DNA of 64,000 bases. Origin: Rhodococcus sp. W8901 (GTDB lineage Bacteria > Actinomycetota > Actinomycetes > Mycobacteriales > Mycobacteriaceae). Below, one piece after another: positions 25,070 to 33,535 of the stretch. The DNA lies in assembly GCF_013348805.1 (NCBI RefSeq), contig NZ_CP054690.1, forward strand, positions 5,084,001 to 5,148,000, in the 5' to 3' direction. The notes under the pieces are model-generated. The model was not told where the DNA came from. It saw nothing but the letters and a program-made list of their open reading frames with translations, and searched no databases. The translations under genes were made by a program, and so were the position numbers. Position 1 is the stretch's first letter. The number at the start of each line of letters is the position of its first letter.

Positions 25070-26863
25070 TCATTCCCCGGTCATGGACTGCGTCGGAGAA
25101 TGGAGCTTGTCGAGACTCTTCCCGTCGCCGAGGTACATGTGCACACCGCACGGCAGGCAGGGATCGAAGCTGCGCACGGTACGCATGATGTCGATGCCCT
25201 TGAAGTCGTCACGGCCGTTCTCCTCGTAGATCGGAAGATCCGTGACCGCGTCCTCGTACGGACCCGGGATCCCTTCGGCATCACGCGGACTCGCGTTCCA
25301 GGGCGTGGGCGGGTACGGGTGGTAGTTCGCGATCTTGCCGTCCCGGATCACCATGTGGTGCGACAGCACCCCGCGCACCGCCTCGGTGAAGCCGCAGCCG
25401 ATGCCCTCGTCGGGCACCTCGAACGACTCCCACGTCTTGGTGCGGCCGGCGTTGATCTCGACGAGCGCCTTGCGCGCGAAGTGCAGGGCCATCGCGGCCG
25501 CGTACGCCTGGAAGTAGGTGCGCGCCCGGTTGCGCTCGATCGTGTTGCTCCACTGCGGGATCCGCCACTCGAAGCTGGCCGGGCCCTTCAGCGCCGTCTT
25601 CGGGAAGTCGATCTTGACGCTGTGCCCGGTGGCCATGACCTCGTCGGTCTCGACCATCCCGGCCAGCGCGGTGGACCACATCCGGGCCAGGGCACCGCCG
25701 CCGGTGTCGAGCGCGAGATTGCTCTTGCCGTCGAACCACCGCGGCGACATCACCCAGCTGTACTTGTCCTCGAGGTCGCGCTTCTGCGGCTTGGGATTGG
25801 TGTGCTGGTTCCACGGGTGGCGACGGTCCACGGGATTGCCCAGCGGATCGGTACTGACGAACATCTCCTGGTCGGACCAGTCGTCGTAGTACGACGACCC
25901 CAGCATGATGCGGATGCCCAGGTTGATGTCGACGAGGTCCGTCGTCACCAGCTTGTTGTCCACGACCACGCCCGGGGTGACGAACATCTTCCGACCCCAG
26001 TCCGTCATGTCCTTGTACGCGAAATTGCACACCTCGGGATCCTGGAAGGCACCCCAGCACCCGAGCATCACCCGACGCTCGCCGACGTGCTCGTAACCCG
26101 GCAGCGCCTCGTAGAAGAAGTCGAACAGGTCGTCGTGCATGGGCACGACCTTCTTCATGAACTCGATATAGCGCATCAGGCGCGTGGTGTAGTCGGTGAT
26201 CAACTGCACCGTCGCGACCGTCCCCACTCCACCGGGATACAGCGTCGACGGGTGGACGTGCCGACCCTCCATGAGGCAGAACATCTCTCGGGTCAGTCGA
26301 CTGACCTGGAGCGCCTCCCGGTAGAAGTCGCCGGTGAACGGGTTCAGTGCCCGCATGATGTCGGCGATGCTCCGGTAGCCGTGCTCGTCGGCGTGCGGCG
26401 CCGGGGTGTTCTCGGCCTGGGCGAGCACACCGGGATTGGTCTCGGACACCATCTTCTCGCAGTAGTCCACCGCGACCAGGTTCTCCTGGAAGATGTTGTG
26501 GTCGAACATATACTCCGCGGCCTCGCCGAGATTGGCGATCCACTCCCCCAGATGCGGCGGCTGGACCCCGTACGCCATGTTCTGGGCGTAACACGAGCAG
26601 GTCGCGTGATTGTCGCCGCAGATCCCGCAGATCCGGCTGGTGATGAAGTGCGCGTCGCGCGGATCCTTACCCTTCATGAACAGCGAGTAGCCGCGGAAGA
26701 TCGACGACGTGCTGTGGCACTCGGCGACGGTCTTGTTCTTGAAGTCGACCTTGGTGTAGATCCCGAGACTGCCGACGATGCGGGTGATGGGATCCCAGGC
26801 CATCTCGACGAGGCCCTTGTCGTCGGTCGCCCCCTGTTTCGGCTCGGGCACGGTTGAAGTCAT
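25070..26863 (-). CDS. hhyL: Group 1h [NiFe] hydrogenase large subunit
   Basis: 597 residues. It holds the NiFe site: L1 motif RICGICGDNHATC with Cys79 and Cys82, L2 motif DPCLPCGVH with Cys569 and Cys572. A 22-residue C-terminal extension after His575 awaits removal by the maturation protease. Group 1h (formerly group 5) is indicated by the L1/L2 forms, the gene context and the partner subunit. The enzyme oxidises H2 at low, even atmospheric, concentration in actinobacteria. 40 bases separate it from hhyS. Confidence 0.95.
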   Translation of the reverse strand: MTSTVPEPKQGATDDKGLVEMAWDPITRIVGSLGIYTKVDFKNKTVAECHSTSSIFRGYSLFMKGKDPRDAHFITSRICGICGDNHATCSCYAQNMAYGVQPPHLGEWIANLGEAAEYMFDHNIFQENLVAVDYCEKMVSETNPGVLAQAENTPAPHADEHGYRSIADIMRALNPFTGDFYREALQVSRLTREMFCLMEGRHVHPSTLYPGGVGTVATVQLITDYTTRLMRYIEFMKKVVPMHDDLFDFFYEALPGYEHVGERRVMLGCWGAFQDPEVCNFAYKDMTDWGRKMFVTPGVVVDNKLVTTDLVDINLGIRIMLGSSYYDDWSDQEMFVSTDPLGNPVDRRHPWNQHTNPKPQKRDLEDKYSWVMSPRWFDGKSNLALDTGGGALARMWSTALAGMVETDEVMATGHSVKIDFPKTALKGPASFEWRIPQWSNTIERNRARTYFQAYAAAMALHFARKALVEINAGRTKTWESFEVPDEGIGCGFTEAVRGVLSHHMVIRDGKIANYHPYPPTPWNASPRDAEGIPGPYEDAVTDLPIYEENGRDDFKGIDIMRTVRSFDPCLPCGVHMYLGDGKSLDKLHSPTQSMTGE

Positions 26864-26903
26864 CGAGATGCCTCTTTTCCCTCGGCGATCGCGTGTGTTC
26901 GCG

Positions 26904-27998
26904 CTACCAGGTGCGGACGGCCCCCGTCCTGAGCAGGCGCCCTGGCGCGCGCCAATGCGGTTCCTTCTCGAGCGTCCTGCCGGTGACGTTCCGCAGCGTG
27001 CGGATCACCGATCCGTACACCTCGGACACCGAACTCGAGAGAATGCCGCCTGGGGGTTCGTCCATGAACGGCATGAACTTGTCCGGGAAGCCCGGCATCG
27101 TGCATCCGATGCAGATGCCGCCCACGTTGGGACAGCCACCGATGCCGGCCATCCAACCACGCTTGGGCACATTGCATTTCACGACCGGACCCCAGCATCC
27201 GAGCTTGACGATGCATTTGGGTGAGCCGTACTCGGTCGCGAAATCGCCTTGTTCGTAGTAGCCGGCGCGATCACAGCCCTCGTGCACCGTCTGCCCGAAC
27301 AGCCACTGCGGCCGGAGCTGTTCGTCGAGCGGGATCATCGGTGCCTGCTCGGTCACCTGGTACAGCAGGTAGGTCAGGGTCTCGGACAGGTTGTCCGGCT
27401 GGATCGGGCAGCCCGGCACGCACACGATCGGCAGGCCCGCCTTGGACTTCCAGTCCCATCCGAGGTAGTCGGGTACGCCCATCGCCCCGGTCGGATTGCC
27501 GGCCATCGCATGGATACCGCCGTAGCAGGCGCACGTGCCGGCCGCGACGATCGCCGTCGCCTTCGGCGCGAGCCGGTCGAGCCACTCGCTCGTCGTGACG
27601 GGCTGCCCGGTCTCCGGGTTGTTGCCGAATCCGCACCAGTAGCCCTCGTCGTGCAGGTTCTCGTTCGGGATCGAACCCTCGACGACGAGCACGAACGGCT
27701 CCAACTCTCCGCGGTCGGCCTTCCAGAACCATTCGAGGAAGTCGTCGGCGCCGCCCTCGGGCCCGCACTCGAAGTCGATCAACGGCCAGTGCACGGCGAT
27801 CTTGGGCAGTCCCGGCAGTGCGCCGAAGACGATCTCCTCGACGCTCGGCTGGGTGGCGGCGGTGAGCGCGACGGAGTCACCGTCGCAGCTGAGCCCCGCA
27901 TTGATCCACAGGATGTGGATGAGCCCCTCGTCCGTCTCGTCGGCCTTGGCGTGCTCTGGCTTCTTCGCAGCTTTGGTCGGTGTCGACATGTCGGCCAC
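26904..27998 (-). CDS. hhyS: Group 1h [NiFe] hydrogenase small subunit
   Basis: 364 residues. It carries three iron-sulfur clusters. The proximal-cluster motif reads CDGD (Cys38, Asp41), so Asp replaces the usual second Cys; GTCACYGG and CVPGCPIQPDN follow. Medial and distal cluster motifs (VHEGCDRAGYYE, LGCWGPVVKCN, CPNVGGICIGC) are intact. No Tat signal peptide is present, as expected for the cytosol-facing group 1h enzyme. It has its own promoter upstream. Confidence 0.95.
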   Translation of the reverse strand: MADMSTPTKAAKKPEHAKADETDEGLIHILWINAGLSCDGDSVALTAATQPSVEEIVFGALPGLPKIAVHWPLIDFECGPEGGADDFLEWFWKADRGELEPFVLVVEGSIPNENLHDEGYWCGFGNNPETGQPVTTSEWLDRLAPKATAIVAAGTCACYGGIHAMAGNPTGAMGVPDYLGWDWKSKAGLPIVCVPGCPIQPDNLSETLTYLLYQVTEQAPMIPLDEQLRPQWLFGQTVHEGCDRAGYYEQGDFATEYGSPKCIVKLGCWGPVVKCNVPKRGWMAGIGGCPNVGGICIGCTMPGFPDKFMPFMDEPPGGILSSSVSEVYGSVIRTLRNVTGRTLEKEPHWRAPGRLLRTGAVRTW

Positions 27999-28066
27999 TC
28001 CCCGGGGCTCACCCGCCCCTGCGTCACCGGAGTCGACCCTCGGCCCACTTGCGTGACGCCCACCAC

Positions 28067-28096
28067 AATTAAGGCGCGGACCGGGAGATATGTCAA
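28067..28096 (-). promoter_or_regulatory. Candidate sigma-70-type promoter of the hhySL operon
   Basis: On the minus strand TTGACA (28096-28091) is followed after 18 bases by TTAATT (28072-28067), in the 108-base gap between hypB and hhyS. It would let the structural genes be transcribed apart from hypAB. About 65 bases of leader would precede the hhyS start. Confidence 0.5.
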
Positions 28097-28106
28097 CGGC
28101 AGATGG

Positions 28107-28922
28107 TCATCCCAGCCGACGCTCGGCGATCCACCGGTACCACCGGTCCATCCCCTCGCCGCTGGTCGCGGACAGATTCACAACCTGCACACCGGGATTC
28201 ACCGATCTTGCGTTCCGTTCGCACACCGCAGGGTCGAACGAGACATACGGGAGCAGGTCGGTCTTGTTGACGATCACGAGGTCGGCGACCGCGAAGATGT
28301 GCGGGTACTTCAACGGCTTGTCGTCGCCCTCCGTCACCGATATTAGGACAACCTTACCTTGCTCGCCAAGGTCGAACAGGGCGGGGCACACCAGATTTCC
28401 GACATTCTCCACGAACACCAGCGACTCGTTCGCGGGACGCAGCGTGTCGAGCGCGCCGCGCATCATCTCGGCGTCGAGGTGGCATCCCGAGCCCGTATTC
28501 ACCTGTACCACAGAACATCCCGTGGCTCGAATGCGTTCGGCGTCGAGCAGTGTCTCCTGATCGCCCTCGATCACCGAGATCGGACCGGTATCCGACAGGT
28601 CTCGCACTGTGCGCTCGAGCAGCGTGGTCTTTCCCGAGCCGGGCGAGCTCATCAGATTGAACGCGAGCACCCCGCGCTCGGTGAGCCACGCGCGGTTCTC
28701 CTCCGCGAGGACGTCGTTCTTGGCCAGGATCTTCTCTTCGAGCGTGATCGTCTCGGTCCCGGTCGGCTCGTGCGAGTGGCCGTGCCCGTGCGCATGGCCG
28801 TGACCGTGTTCGTGTTCGTGTTCGTGTTCGTGCTCGCGAGGGTCCACGCCGGGGACACTGATCCGGGTTCCGGCCGTCCCGCCGGCCTCGTCGACCTTGC
28901 CGCAGCCACACGTTGCACACAT
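28107..28922 (-). CDS. hypB: HypB, nickel-binding GTPase
   Basis: 271 residues. N-terminal CATCGC metal site (residues 2-7), then a His-rich stretch (about 31-51, alternating His-Glu and His-Gly) for nickel storage, then the G domain with P-loop SSPGSGKTT (92-100), the metal-site Cys/His region VNTGSGCHLD and NKTDLLPY specificity motif. It loads nickel into the large subunit with HypA. 3 bases after hypA. Confidence 0.95.
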   Translation of the reverse strand: MCATCGCGKVDEAGGTAGTRISVPGVDPREHEHEHEHEHGHGHAHGHGHSHEPTGTETITLEEKILAKNDVLAEENRAWLTERGVLAFNLMSSPGSGKTTLLERTVRDLSDTGPISVIEGDQETLLDAERIRATGCSVVQVNTGSGCHLDAEMMRGALDTLRPANESLVFVENVGNLVCPALFDLGEQGKVVLISVTEGDDKPLKYPHIFAVADLVIVNKTDLLPYVSFDPAVCERNARSVNPGVQVVNLSATSGEGMDRWYRWIAERRLG

Positions 28923-28925
28923 GGT

Positions 28926-29255
28926 TCAACCCACTTCCATCGACATGATCCGCAGTTCACGGCCCGAGAGGACCTCGACGTCGGCGCTGCCGCACGGACA
29001 CAGCAGAACCAGATCGCGTAGGGGGAAGTCCGTGTCACAGCCGCGGCAGTGCGCCAGTCCGGGAGGCTCCTCGATATCGAGGCGGGCGCCCTCGGCGACC
29101 GTCCCCTCCGTGACCAGTTCGAAGCAGAACTGCATCGCATCGGGCACCACCGCGCACAGGCAACCGACCTGCAGTCGGATGCTGCGCACGTTGCGGTCGC
29201 CGGCGCGCTCGCACACCGCGTCGACGACACTCTGGGTGATCGCCATCTCGTGCAT
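28926..29255 (-). CDS. hypA: HypA, nickel metallochaperone
   Basis: 109 residues starting MHEMAI with the nickel ligand His2, which argues for ATG 29255 rather than the GTG one codon earlier. The zinc site is CRGC plus CPCGS (near 72-90). GGAGGGGACCC precedes the start. First hyp gene of the array, 84 bases after the ArsR gene. Confidence 0.92.
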   Translation of the reverse strand: MHEMAITQSVVDAVCERAGDRNVRSIRLQVGCLCAVVPDAMQFCFELVTEGTVAEGARLDIEEPPGLAHCRGCDTDFPLRDLVLLCPCGSADVEVLSGRELRIMSMEVG

Positions 29256-29339
29256 CACGGGTCCCCTCCGGACGGAGGCTGTCCGAAGTCACGATAGGCC
29301 GCACCCGCGACCGGCAACAGGGGATTCGGTGAAGCGACG

Positions 29340-29693
29340 TCAGCTCGCGTCGTGCTCGTGGAAGTGGGTGGCCCCGATGGTGTGCAGCAGCTCGTGCACG
29401 GTGTCGTCGACCAGGCGGTAGCGGACGGTGCGGCCGGACCGCTCGGCCGACACCCAGCCCTGTTGCCGCAACAGACGCAGCGCGTGGGACACCGCGGTGC
29501 CCGTCATCCCAAGGGCCACCGCGAGATCGGTGACGCAGATGTCGGGGGCGTGGTGCAGGCACAGCAGCAGCCGCAGCCGGTTGGGGTCGGAGAGCAGCTC
29601 GAAGCGGTTGGCCCACGCTCCGATGTCCGGCGTCTCGAGCGCCAGCGCCGCGCGGCGGGCGTGATCCGGGTCGATAGCGGGAATCTCGGGCAC
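29340..29693 (-). CDS. ArsR/SmtB-family regulator, likely nickel/cobalt sensor
   Basis: 117 residues with a winged HTH (LSDPNRLRLLLCLH, VTDLAVALGMTGTAVSHALR about 50-75). The C-terminal helix ends HELLHTIGATHFHEHDAS, giving five His and acidic residues in the alpha-5 position used by nickel/cobalt sensors such as NmtR and KmtR. Lying directly upstream of hypAB on the same strand, it probably represses its own operon until nickel is available. The metal is inferred, not shown. Confidence 0.8.
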   Translation of the reverse strand: MPEIPAIDPDHARRAALALETPDIGAWANRFELLSDPNRLRLLLCLHHAPDICVTDLAVALGMTGTAVSHALRLLRQQGWVSAERSGRTVRYRLVDDTVHELLHTIGATHFHEHDAS

Positions 29694-29747
29694 GGCCTCA
29701 GTGTAGGTCTGCTAATCCCGATCGCGACCTAACGTAGAGGGGTGGTC

Positions 29748-30536
29748 ATGCAGCAGGCAGTCAACCCCGTCGACGGTGTCGGGATCGCGTATCGGGTGAT
29801 CGGCGACGGGCCACCGTTGGTGCTGGCGCACGGCACCGCGCTGTCCAGTGCGATCTGGCGCGCGTTCGGGTACGTCAAGGCCCTGCGCGATCAGTACCAG
29901 TTGATCCTGCCGGACATGCGCGGCCACGGCCGCAGCGATACGCCGTACGACGCGGACTCGTACGCGATGGACCTGGTGGTGGGCGACATCGTCGCGGTGC
30001 TCGACGCGTTGGGTCACGACCGGGCCCATTACCTGGGCTACTCGTTCGGCGGACGCGTCGGGCTCTCGCTCGCGGTGAGCGCCCCCGAACGCCTGCGCAC
30101 CCTCACCGTCGGCGGCGGCAGTTCCCGTCCACAGGCCGGTTCGTTCGACAAACTGTTCTTCCCTGGTTGCATCGATGTCCTCGACCACGAGGGCATGACG
30201 GCCTTCCTCGACCGGTGGAACGCGTACCGCCCCTGGCCACTCGACGCCGCCACCCGGGCCGCGTTCGACGCCAACGACACCCGCGCCCTGGTCGCGTACC
30301 TCCGCCGGTCCGAGACCGAGCCCGGAGTGCCCGACGCGGCACTCGAAACACTCGACCTGCCGACACTGCTGTTCGTCGGGTCGGAGGACCGTCCGCGGCT
30401 GTCCGACACGAAGAAGCTGGCGTCGCTCATTCCGGGGTCGCGGCTGGCGGTCATTCCCGGCTTCGACCACGCCACCACGGTCGCGGCGTCCCCCGAGGTC
30501 CTGGCGGTCGTGAAGCCATTCCTGGAGGAGCACTGA
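29748..30536 (+). CDS. Alpha/beta hydrolase
   Basis: 262 residues from ATG 29748, which has AGAGGGG five bases upstream; a GTG two codons earlier is possible. Oxyanion-hole motif LAHGTALSS, nucleophile elbow GYSFGG, acid in FVGSEDRPR and His in GFDHATT are in the expected order. Substrate unknown. Divergent from the ArsR gene and convergent with the GntR gene. Confidence 0.8.
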   Translation: MQQAVNPVDGVGIAYRVIGDGPPLVLAHGTALSSAIWRAFGYVKALRDQYQLILPDMRGHGRSDTPYDADSYAMDLVVGDIVAVLDALGHDRAHYLGYSFGGRVGLSLAVSAPERLRTLTVGGGSSRPQAGSFDKLFFPGCIDVLDHEGMTAFLDRWNAYRPWPLDAATRAAFDANDTRALVAYLRRSETEPGVPDAALETLDLPTLLFVGSEDRPRLSDTKKLASLIPGSRLAVIPGFDHATTVAASPEVLAVVKPFLEEH

Positions 30537-30579
30537 TGGTCAAGGATTTCCGACGGTATCCGTCTGAGATCCTTCACCA
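30537..30579. terminator. Convergent terminator hairpin
   Basis: TGGT...AAGGAT...GACGG pairs with CCGTC...ATCCTT...ACCA around a short loop, with a few mismatches. It lies exactly between the hydrolase stop (+) and the GntR stop (-). Confidence 0.6.
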
Positions 30580-30590
30580 TCAATGCCTCC

Positions 30591-31346
30591 TCAGCGAGCG
30601 AAGGCACCCTCGAGCCGGTTGTGCGATCCCGGGTGGATCAGCCGCGCCGTACTCACCAACCCGTGCTCGGACCAGGTCCGGCGCCGGATCAGCAGGCACG
30701 GCTCACCGCGGTCGATCTGCAGCAGGCGGCATTCCTCCGGGCTGGCCAGGACGGCTTCGACCACGTGTTCGCCCCGCACGAGCGGCGCGACACGACTGAG
30801 GTAGTCGTTGGGCGTGATCGTGGTGAAGTCCTGGTCGAGGTAGTCCGGCGCCTCGGCCGGGTTCACCAGACGGTCCTCCACCTGGATCGGCTTGTCGTCC
30901 TCGTAGTGCACGAGAACCGAGTGAAACACCTTGGCACCGACCGCATCCCGGAGGAATGCCTGCGAGTGGTCGGCCTCCTCTTCGCGCACGAAGATCACCT
31001 CGGTGCGGTGCCGGTGACCCCGCTCCTGGATCTCGTCGGCGATGTTCTTGACCTCGAACAGCGGTGACGGGGTCTTGGTGCTCGCGACGAACGTGCCGAT
31101 ACCCATCATCCGGACGATCAGGCCGTCACTGGTCAGTTCGCGCAGCGCGCGGTTGATCGTCATCCGGGACAGACCGAGCGCGCCTACGAACTGGTTCTCG
31201 GACGGCAACTGGTCGCCCTCCGACCAACGGCCCGAACGGATCTGCTCGGCCACCAGCTTCTTGACCCGTTCGTAGGCGGGCACGGACTCGCCGCCGACCT
31301 CGCCGAACAGCGCGGCAAGTTCCGCGTCGACGTCAACAACTGCCAT
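30591..31346 (-). CDS. GntR/HutC-family regulator with UTRA domain
   Basis: 251 residues. N-terminal winged HTH (about 25-90; YERVKKLVAEQIRSGRWSEG, LPSENQFVGALGLSRMTINRAL) followed by a UTRA ligand-binding domain ending in the typical LLIRRRTWSEHGLVST. HutC proteins respond to urocanate, but no histidine-utilisation genes are nearby, so the ligand is open. A likely operator lies 250 bases upstream (31601-31624). Confidence 0.85.
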   Translation of the reverse strand: MAVVDVDAELAALFGEVGGESVPAYERVKKLVAEQIRSGRWSEGDQLPSENQFVGALGLSRMTINRALRELTSDGLIVRMMGIGTFVASTKTPSPLFEVKNIADEIQERGHRHRTEVIFVREEEADHSQAFLRDAVGAKVFHSVLVHYEDDKPIQVEDRLVNPAEAPDYLDQDFTTITPNDYLSRVAPLVRGEHVVEAVLASPEECRLLQIDRGEPCLLIRRRTWSEHGLVSTARLIHPGSHNRLEGAFAR

Positions 31347-31590
31347 AACCTGCACCCACTCCTCGCGACGAGGTCTCACCGCCCCGTTCGTCGACTCGGT
31401 CCACGAAGTCTACCGACCAACTCGACCCACCATCCGCCGCAACGGGCCGAACGCTGCGATCTCCGCCAGCGCCGTTCGAGCCGGCCGGAGCCTCGGCTCG
31501 TTGCGCCTGTCCGCGAGCAAAGACGCTGCTCGGTGGCGTCCGCGTCGCCAGAACCTCGGCCCCGAGGTGCTCGACGATGCTGCGGGCCCC

Positions 31591-31624
31591 TTGACACAAG
31601 CTTGTATAGGCAGGAATATACAAG
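31591..31624 (+). promoter_or_regulatory. Promoter with HutC-type palindromic operator
   Basis: TTGACA (31591-31596) and AATATA (31615-31620) form a promoter with 18-base spacing. Between and over the -10 lies the inverted repeat CTTGTATA (31601-31608) / TATACAAG (31617-31624), whose half-sites match the GntR/HutC operator pattern. A third half-site, ACAAG at 31596-31600, makes ACAAGCTTGT with the first. Repressor bound here would cover the promoter. Confidence 0.6.
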
Positions 31625-31626
31625 TC

Positions 31627-31740
31627 ATGGTTGCGGAACGTGAGCCAGCGCACAACAGCTACGCCCACGCGGGTGCGGACGACACCAGAGTCGGCCCACA
31701 GACGCGTGAGCCGGCCGCGTCCTCACCGCCCGGCCACTAG
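31627..31740 (+). CDS. Possible leaderless 37-codon ORF
   Basis: The ATG at 31627 lies six bases after the -10 element, so the transcript would be leaderless, common in actinobacteria. The frame reads MVAEREPAHNSYAHAGADDT and stops at 31740. No family is recognised; it may be the remnant of a longer gene or a spacer with no product. Confidence 0.3.
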   Translation: MVAEREPAHNSYAHAGADDTRVGPQTREPAASSPPGH

Positions 31741-32073
31741 GAGTCACCCGATCGACATCACCTCACCCGGCCACGAGCTGCACTGCTTCTTCAGCCCGCC
31801 TGGGCAGCGAATCAAAGTCTGGGCAACAAGCGTGTTCACCCGATCAGAACCCGTTGTCGAGCACGACCGCCATCCCGGCGGGTTGAAGGTTCGTCTGCCA
31901 CCGACGGATTCCGCGGCCGACCATCGAGAGCCCACCCCCGAACAAGAGCCTCCGCTACCGCCGGCCACCGATGACTTACGCCAGCTACCGACGACCTGGG
32001 CTGCCGCAGGCCGACACGGCCGCCTGAATCGACACACCACCGACAGCGACGAGCAAGAACGGTTTTGAGCAGA

Positions 32074-32949
32074 ATGACCCACCAACCCCCGATCACCCAC
32101 CGCCACCACCTCGACGCCTCCCACGCTCGATCGTGGCTTCTCGTCCCTGCCGACAAGCCTGAGCGCTTCGCCGAAGCCTTCGAGTCCGCCGCCGACGCCG
32201 TGATCCTGGATCTCGAAGACGCCGTCATCGCGTCCAACAAGGACAAAGCTCGTGCAGAACTGACACGGTGGACGCGGTCCGGCGGCCGAGCATGGGTCCG
32301 CATCAACGACGCGACCACAGAGCACTGGAACAACGACCTCGCAGCTATCGCAGCACTCGACAACATCGAAGGCGTGATGCTGGCGAAGACCGAAACAGCG
32401 GAACAAGTCGACGCAACCGCGCAGCGACTCCATCCCGGAACACGAGTCATCGCACTGGTAGAGACCGCGGCCGGCATGGTCGCGGCCACCTCGATCGCGC
32501 AGTCGCCCGCGACTTTCCGACTGGCATTCGGAAGTGGGGACTACCGCCGCGATACAGGCATGGATCAATCACCGCTTGCCATGGCATACCCGCGATCGCA
32601 CCTGACGGCCGCCAGTCGCGCGGCAGGACTTCCCGGACCGATCGACGGGCCGACCGTGTCCTTCAGACAGTCCGTTCTGGAAGATGAGACCACGAATGCT
32701 GCTTCACTCGGCGCGACGGGCCGGCTGTGTATGCGACCCGAGCAGACCTCGACGGTGAACAAGCTCCTCTCGCCCACCGACCACGATGTGCGCTGGGCTC
32801 GCAAGGTGATCGATACGCTCGGCGAGGACGGTGAACGCGTCAACGACGGCAGCGACCTGCCGCGTCTGGCTCGCGCCCGGCGCATCACTCGCCTGGAGAG
32901 GCTCTTCGCCGCATACGGTCTTCCGTCCGACCTGACATCGACGTCGTGA
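32074..32949 (+). CDS. CitE/HpcH-type aldolase or lyase
   Basis: 291 residues. TIM-barrel family with LLVPADKPERF at the N-terminus, AVILDLEDAVI (metal-binding Asp/Glu strand), VRINDATTEHW, GVMLAKTE and ALVETAAGMV (metal-binding Glu). These match HpcH/HpaI/CitE lyases acting on CoA-linked or free oxo-acids. The ATG at 32074 was preferred to a TTG three codons earlier. It lies about 450 bases downstream of the HutC-type promoter. Exact substrate unknown. Confidence 0.8.
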   Translation: MTHQPPITHRHHLDASHARSWLLVPADKPERFAEAFESAADAVILDLEDAVIASNKDKARAELTRWTRSGGRAWVRINDATTEHWNNDLAAIAALDNIEGVMLAKTETAEQVDATAQRLHPGTRVIALVETAAGMVAATSIAQSPATFRLAFGSGDYRRDTGMDQSPLAMAYPRSHLTAASRAAGLPGPIDGPTVSFRQSVLEDETTNAASLGATGRLCMRPEQTSTVNKLLSPTDHDVRWARKVIDTLGEDGERVNDGSDLPRLARARRITRLERLFAAYGLPSDLTSTS

Positions 32950-32952
32950 ACC

Positions 32953-33291
32953 ATGACGGCAACGACGAACCTCGCCCCTCGAATCCACTGTGGCAGCGGT
33001 GACTTCAGCATGAACGACCAGAACTACAACTACATGGTCACCTTCGCCAGGAAGCGGCGCCATCGGGGCGGCGGTTCCGGTGAGGACATTCTGGTGGAAT
33101 TCGGGCTCTCACAGTCCGAGTACTTTCGCCAACTACAGAGCCTGCTCCGTCAACGTATCGGCGCCGCTGCCGATCTTCCCGAGGACCTCCGCGAAGAACT
33201 CACAGCTATCTGTCGGCAGCGGCTGGGTCGTCTGCCAGTTCCAGCAGTGGACCGCAGATCTCCCGCTCGAGCAAGGTCGCACCGAATCTGA
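32953..33291 (+). CDS. DUF3263-like small protein
   Basis: Up to 112 residues, starting 3 bases after the CitE-like gene; ATG 33010 is an alternative start. The core FARKRRHRGGGSGEDILVEF followed by GLSQSEYFRQLQSLL matches the DUF3263 pattern of actinobacteria. Function unknown. The C-terminal 20 residues are Arg/Pro-rich and may be spurious. From its stop to 33535 there is only a weak plus frame (33308-33559), which I do not call. Confidence 0.5.
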   Translation: MTATTNLAPRIHCGSGDFSMNDQNYNYMVTFARKRRHRGGGSGEDILVEFGLSQSEYFRQLQSLLRQRIGAAADLPEDLREELTAICRQRLGRLPVPAVDRRSPARARSHRI

Positions 33292-33535
33292 TTGCGGAAG
33301 GATACCGATGCCGACCTCCACCGAAAGTGTGTACCCACCAATCGCTTTCACCGAACGCGGGGGCGAGCAGCAGGTGATGCCGGATCAGCGACCCACGTCC
33401 CTGTCGATGACCGTATCGCGGACCGCGCGGGTGTGCGATCGGATGAGCGCGAGCGGGAAGCCTCATCCACCGCATCGTCACCGGGCACGTTCCACCGGCG
33501 CGCTGAATCGACAACGGCGCCGTCCAGGTTCGGAT

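Larger units (their letters stand above)
31347..32073. other. 727-base region between GntR and CitE-like genes
   Basis: Apart from the operator/promoter near 31600 and the short leaderless frame, I see no convincing gene. A longer plus frame (31631-32068) has poor, proline/arginine-rich composition and no motif. The size and the lone regulated promoter suggest that a gene was lost here. Confidence 0.4.

Noticed and set aside
24542-26857. 771-codon plus frame opposite hhyL
   Set aside because: Antisense shadow; hhyL on the other strand has all active-site motifs.
28800-28840. Short tandem GTGTTC-like repeats
   Set aside because: They are the codons of the His/Glu-rich nickel-binding stretch of hypB, not an independent repeat element.
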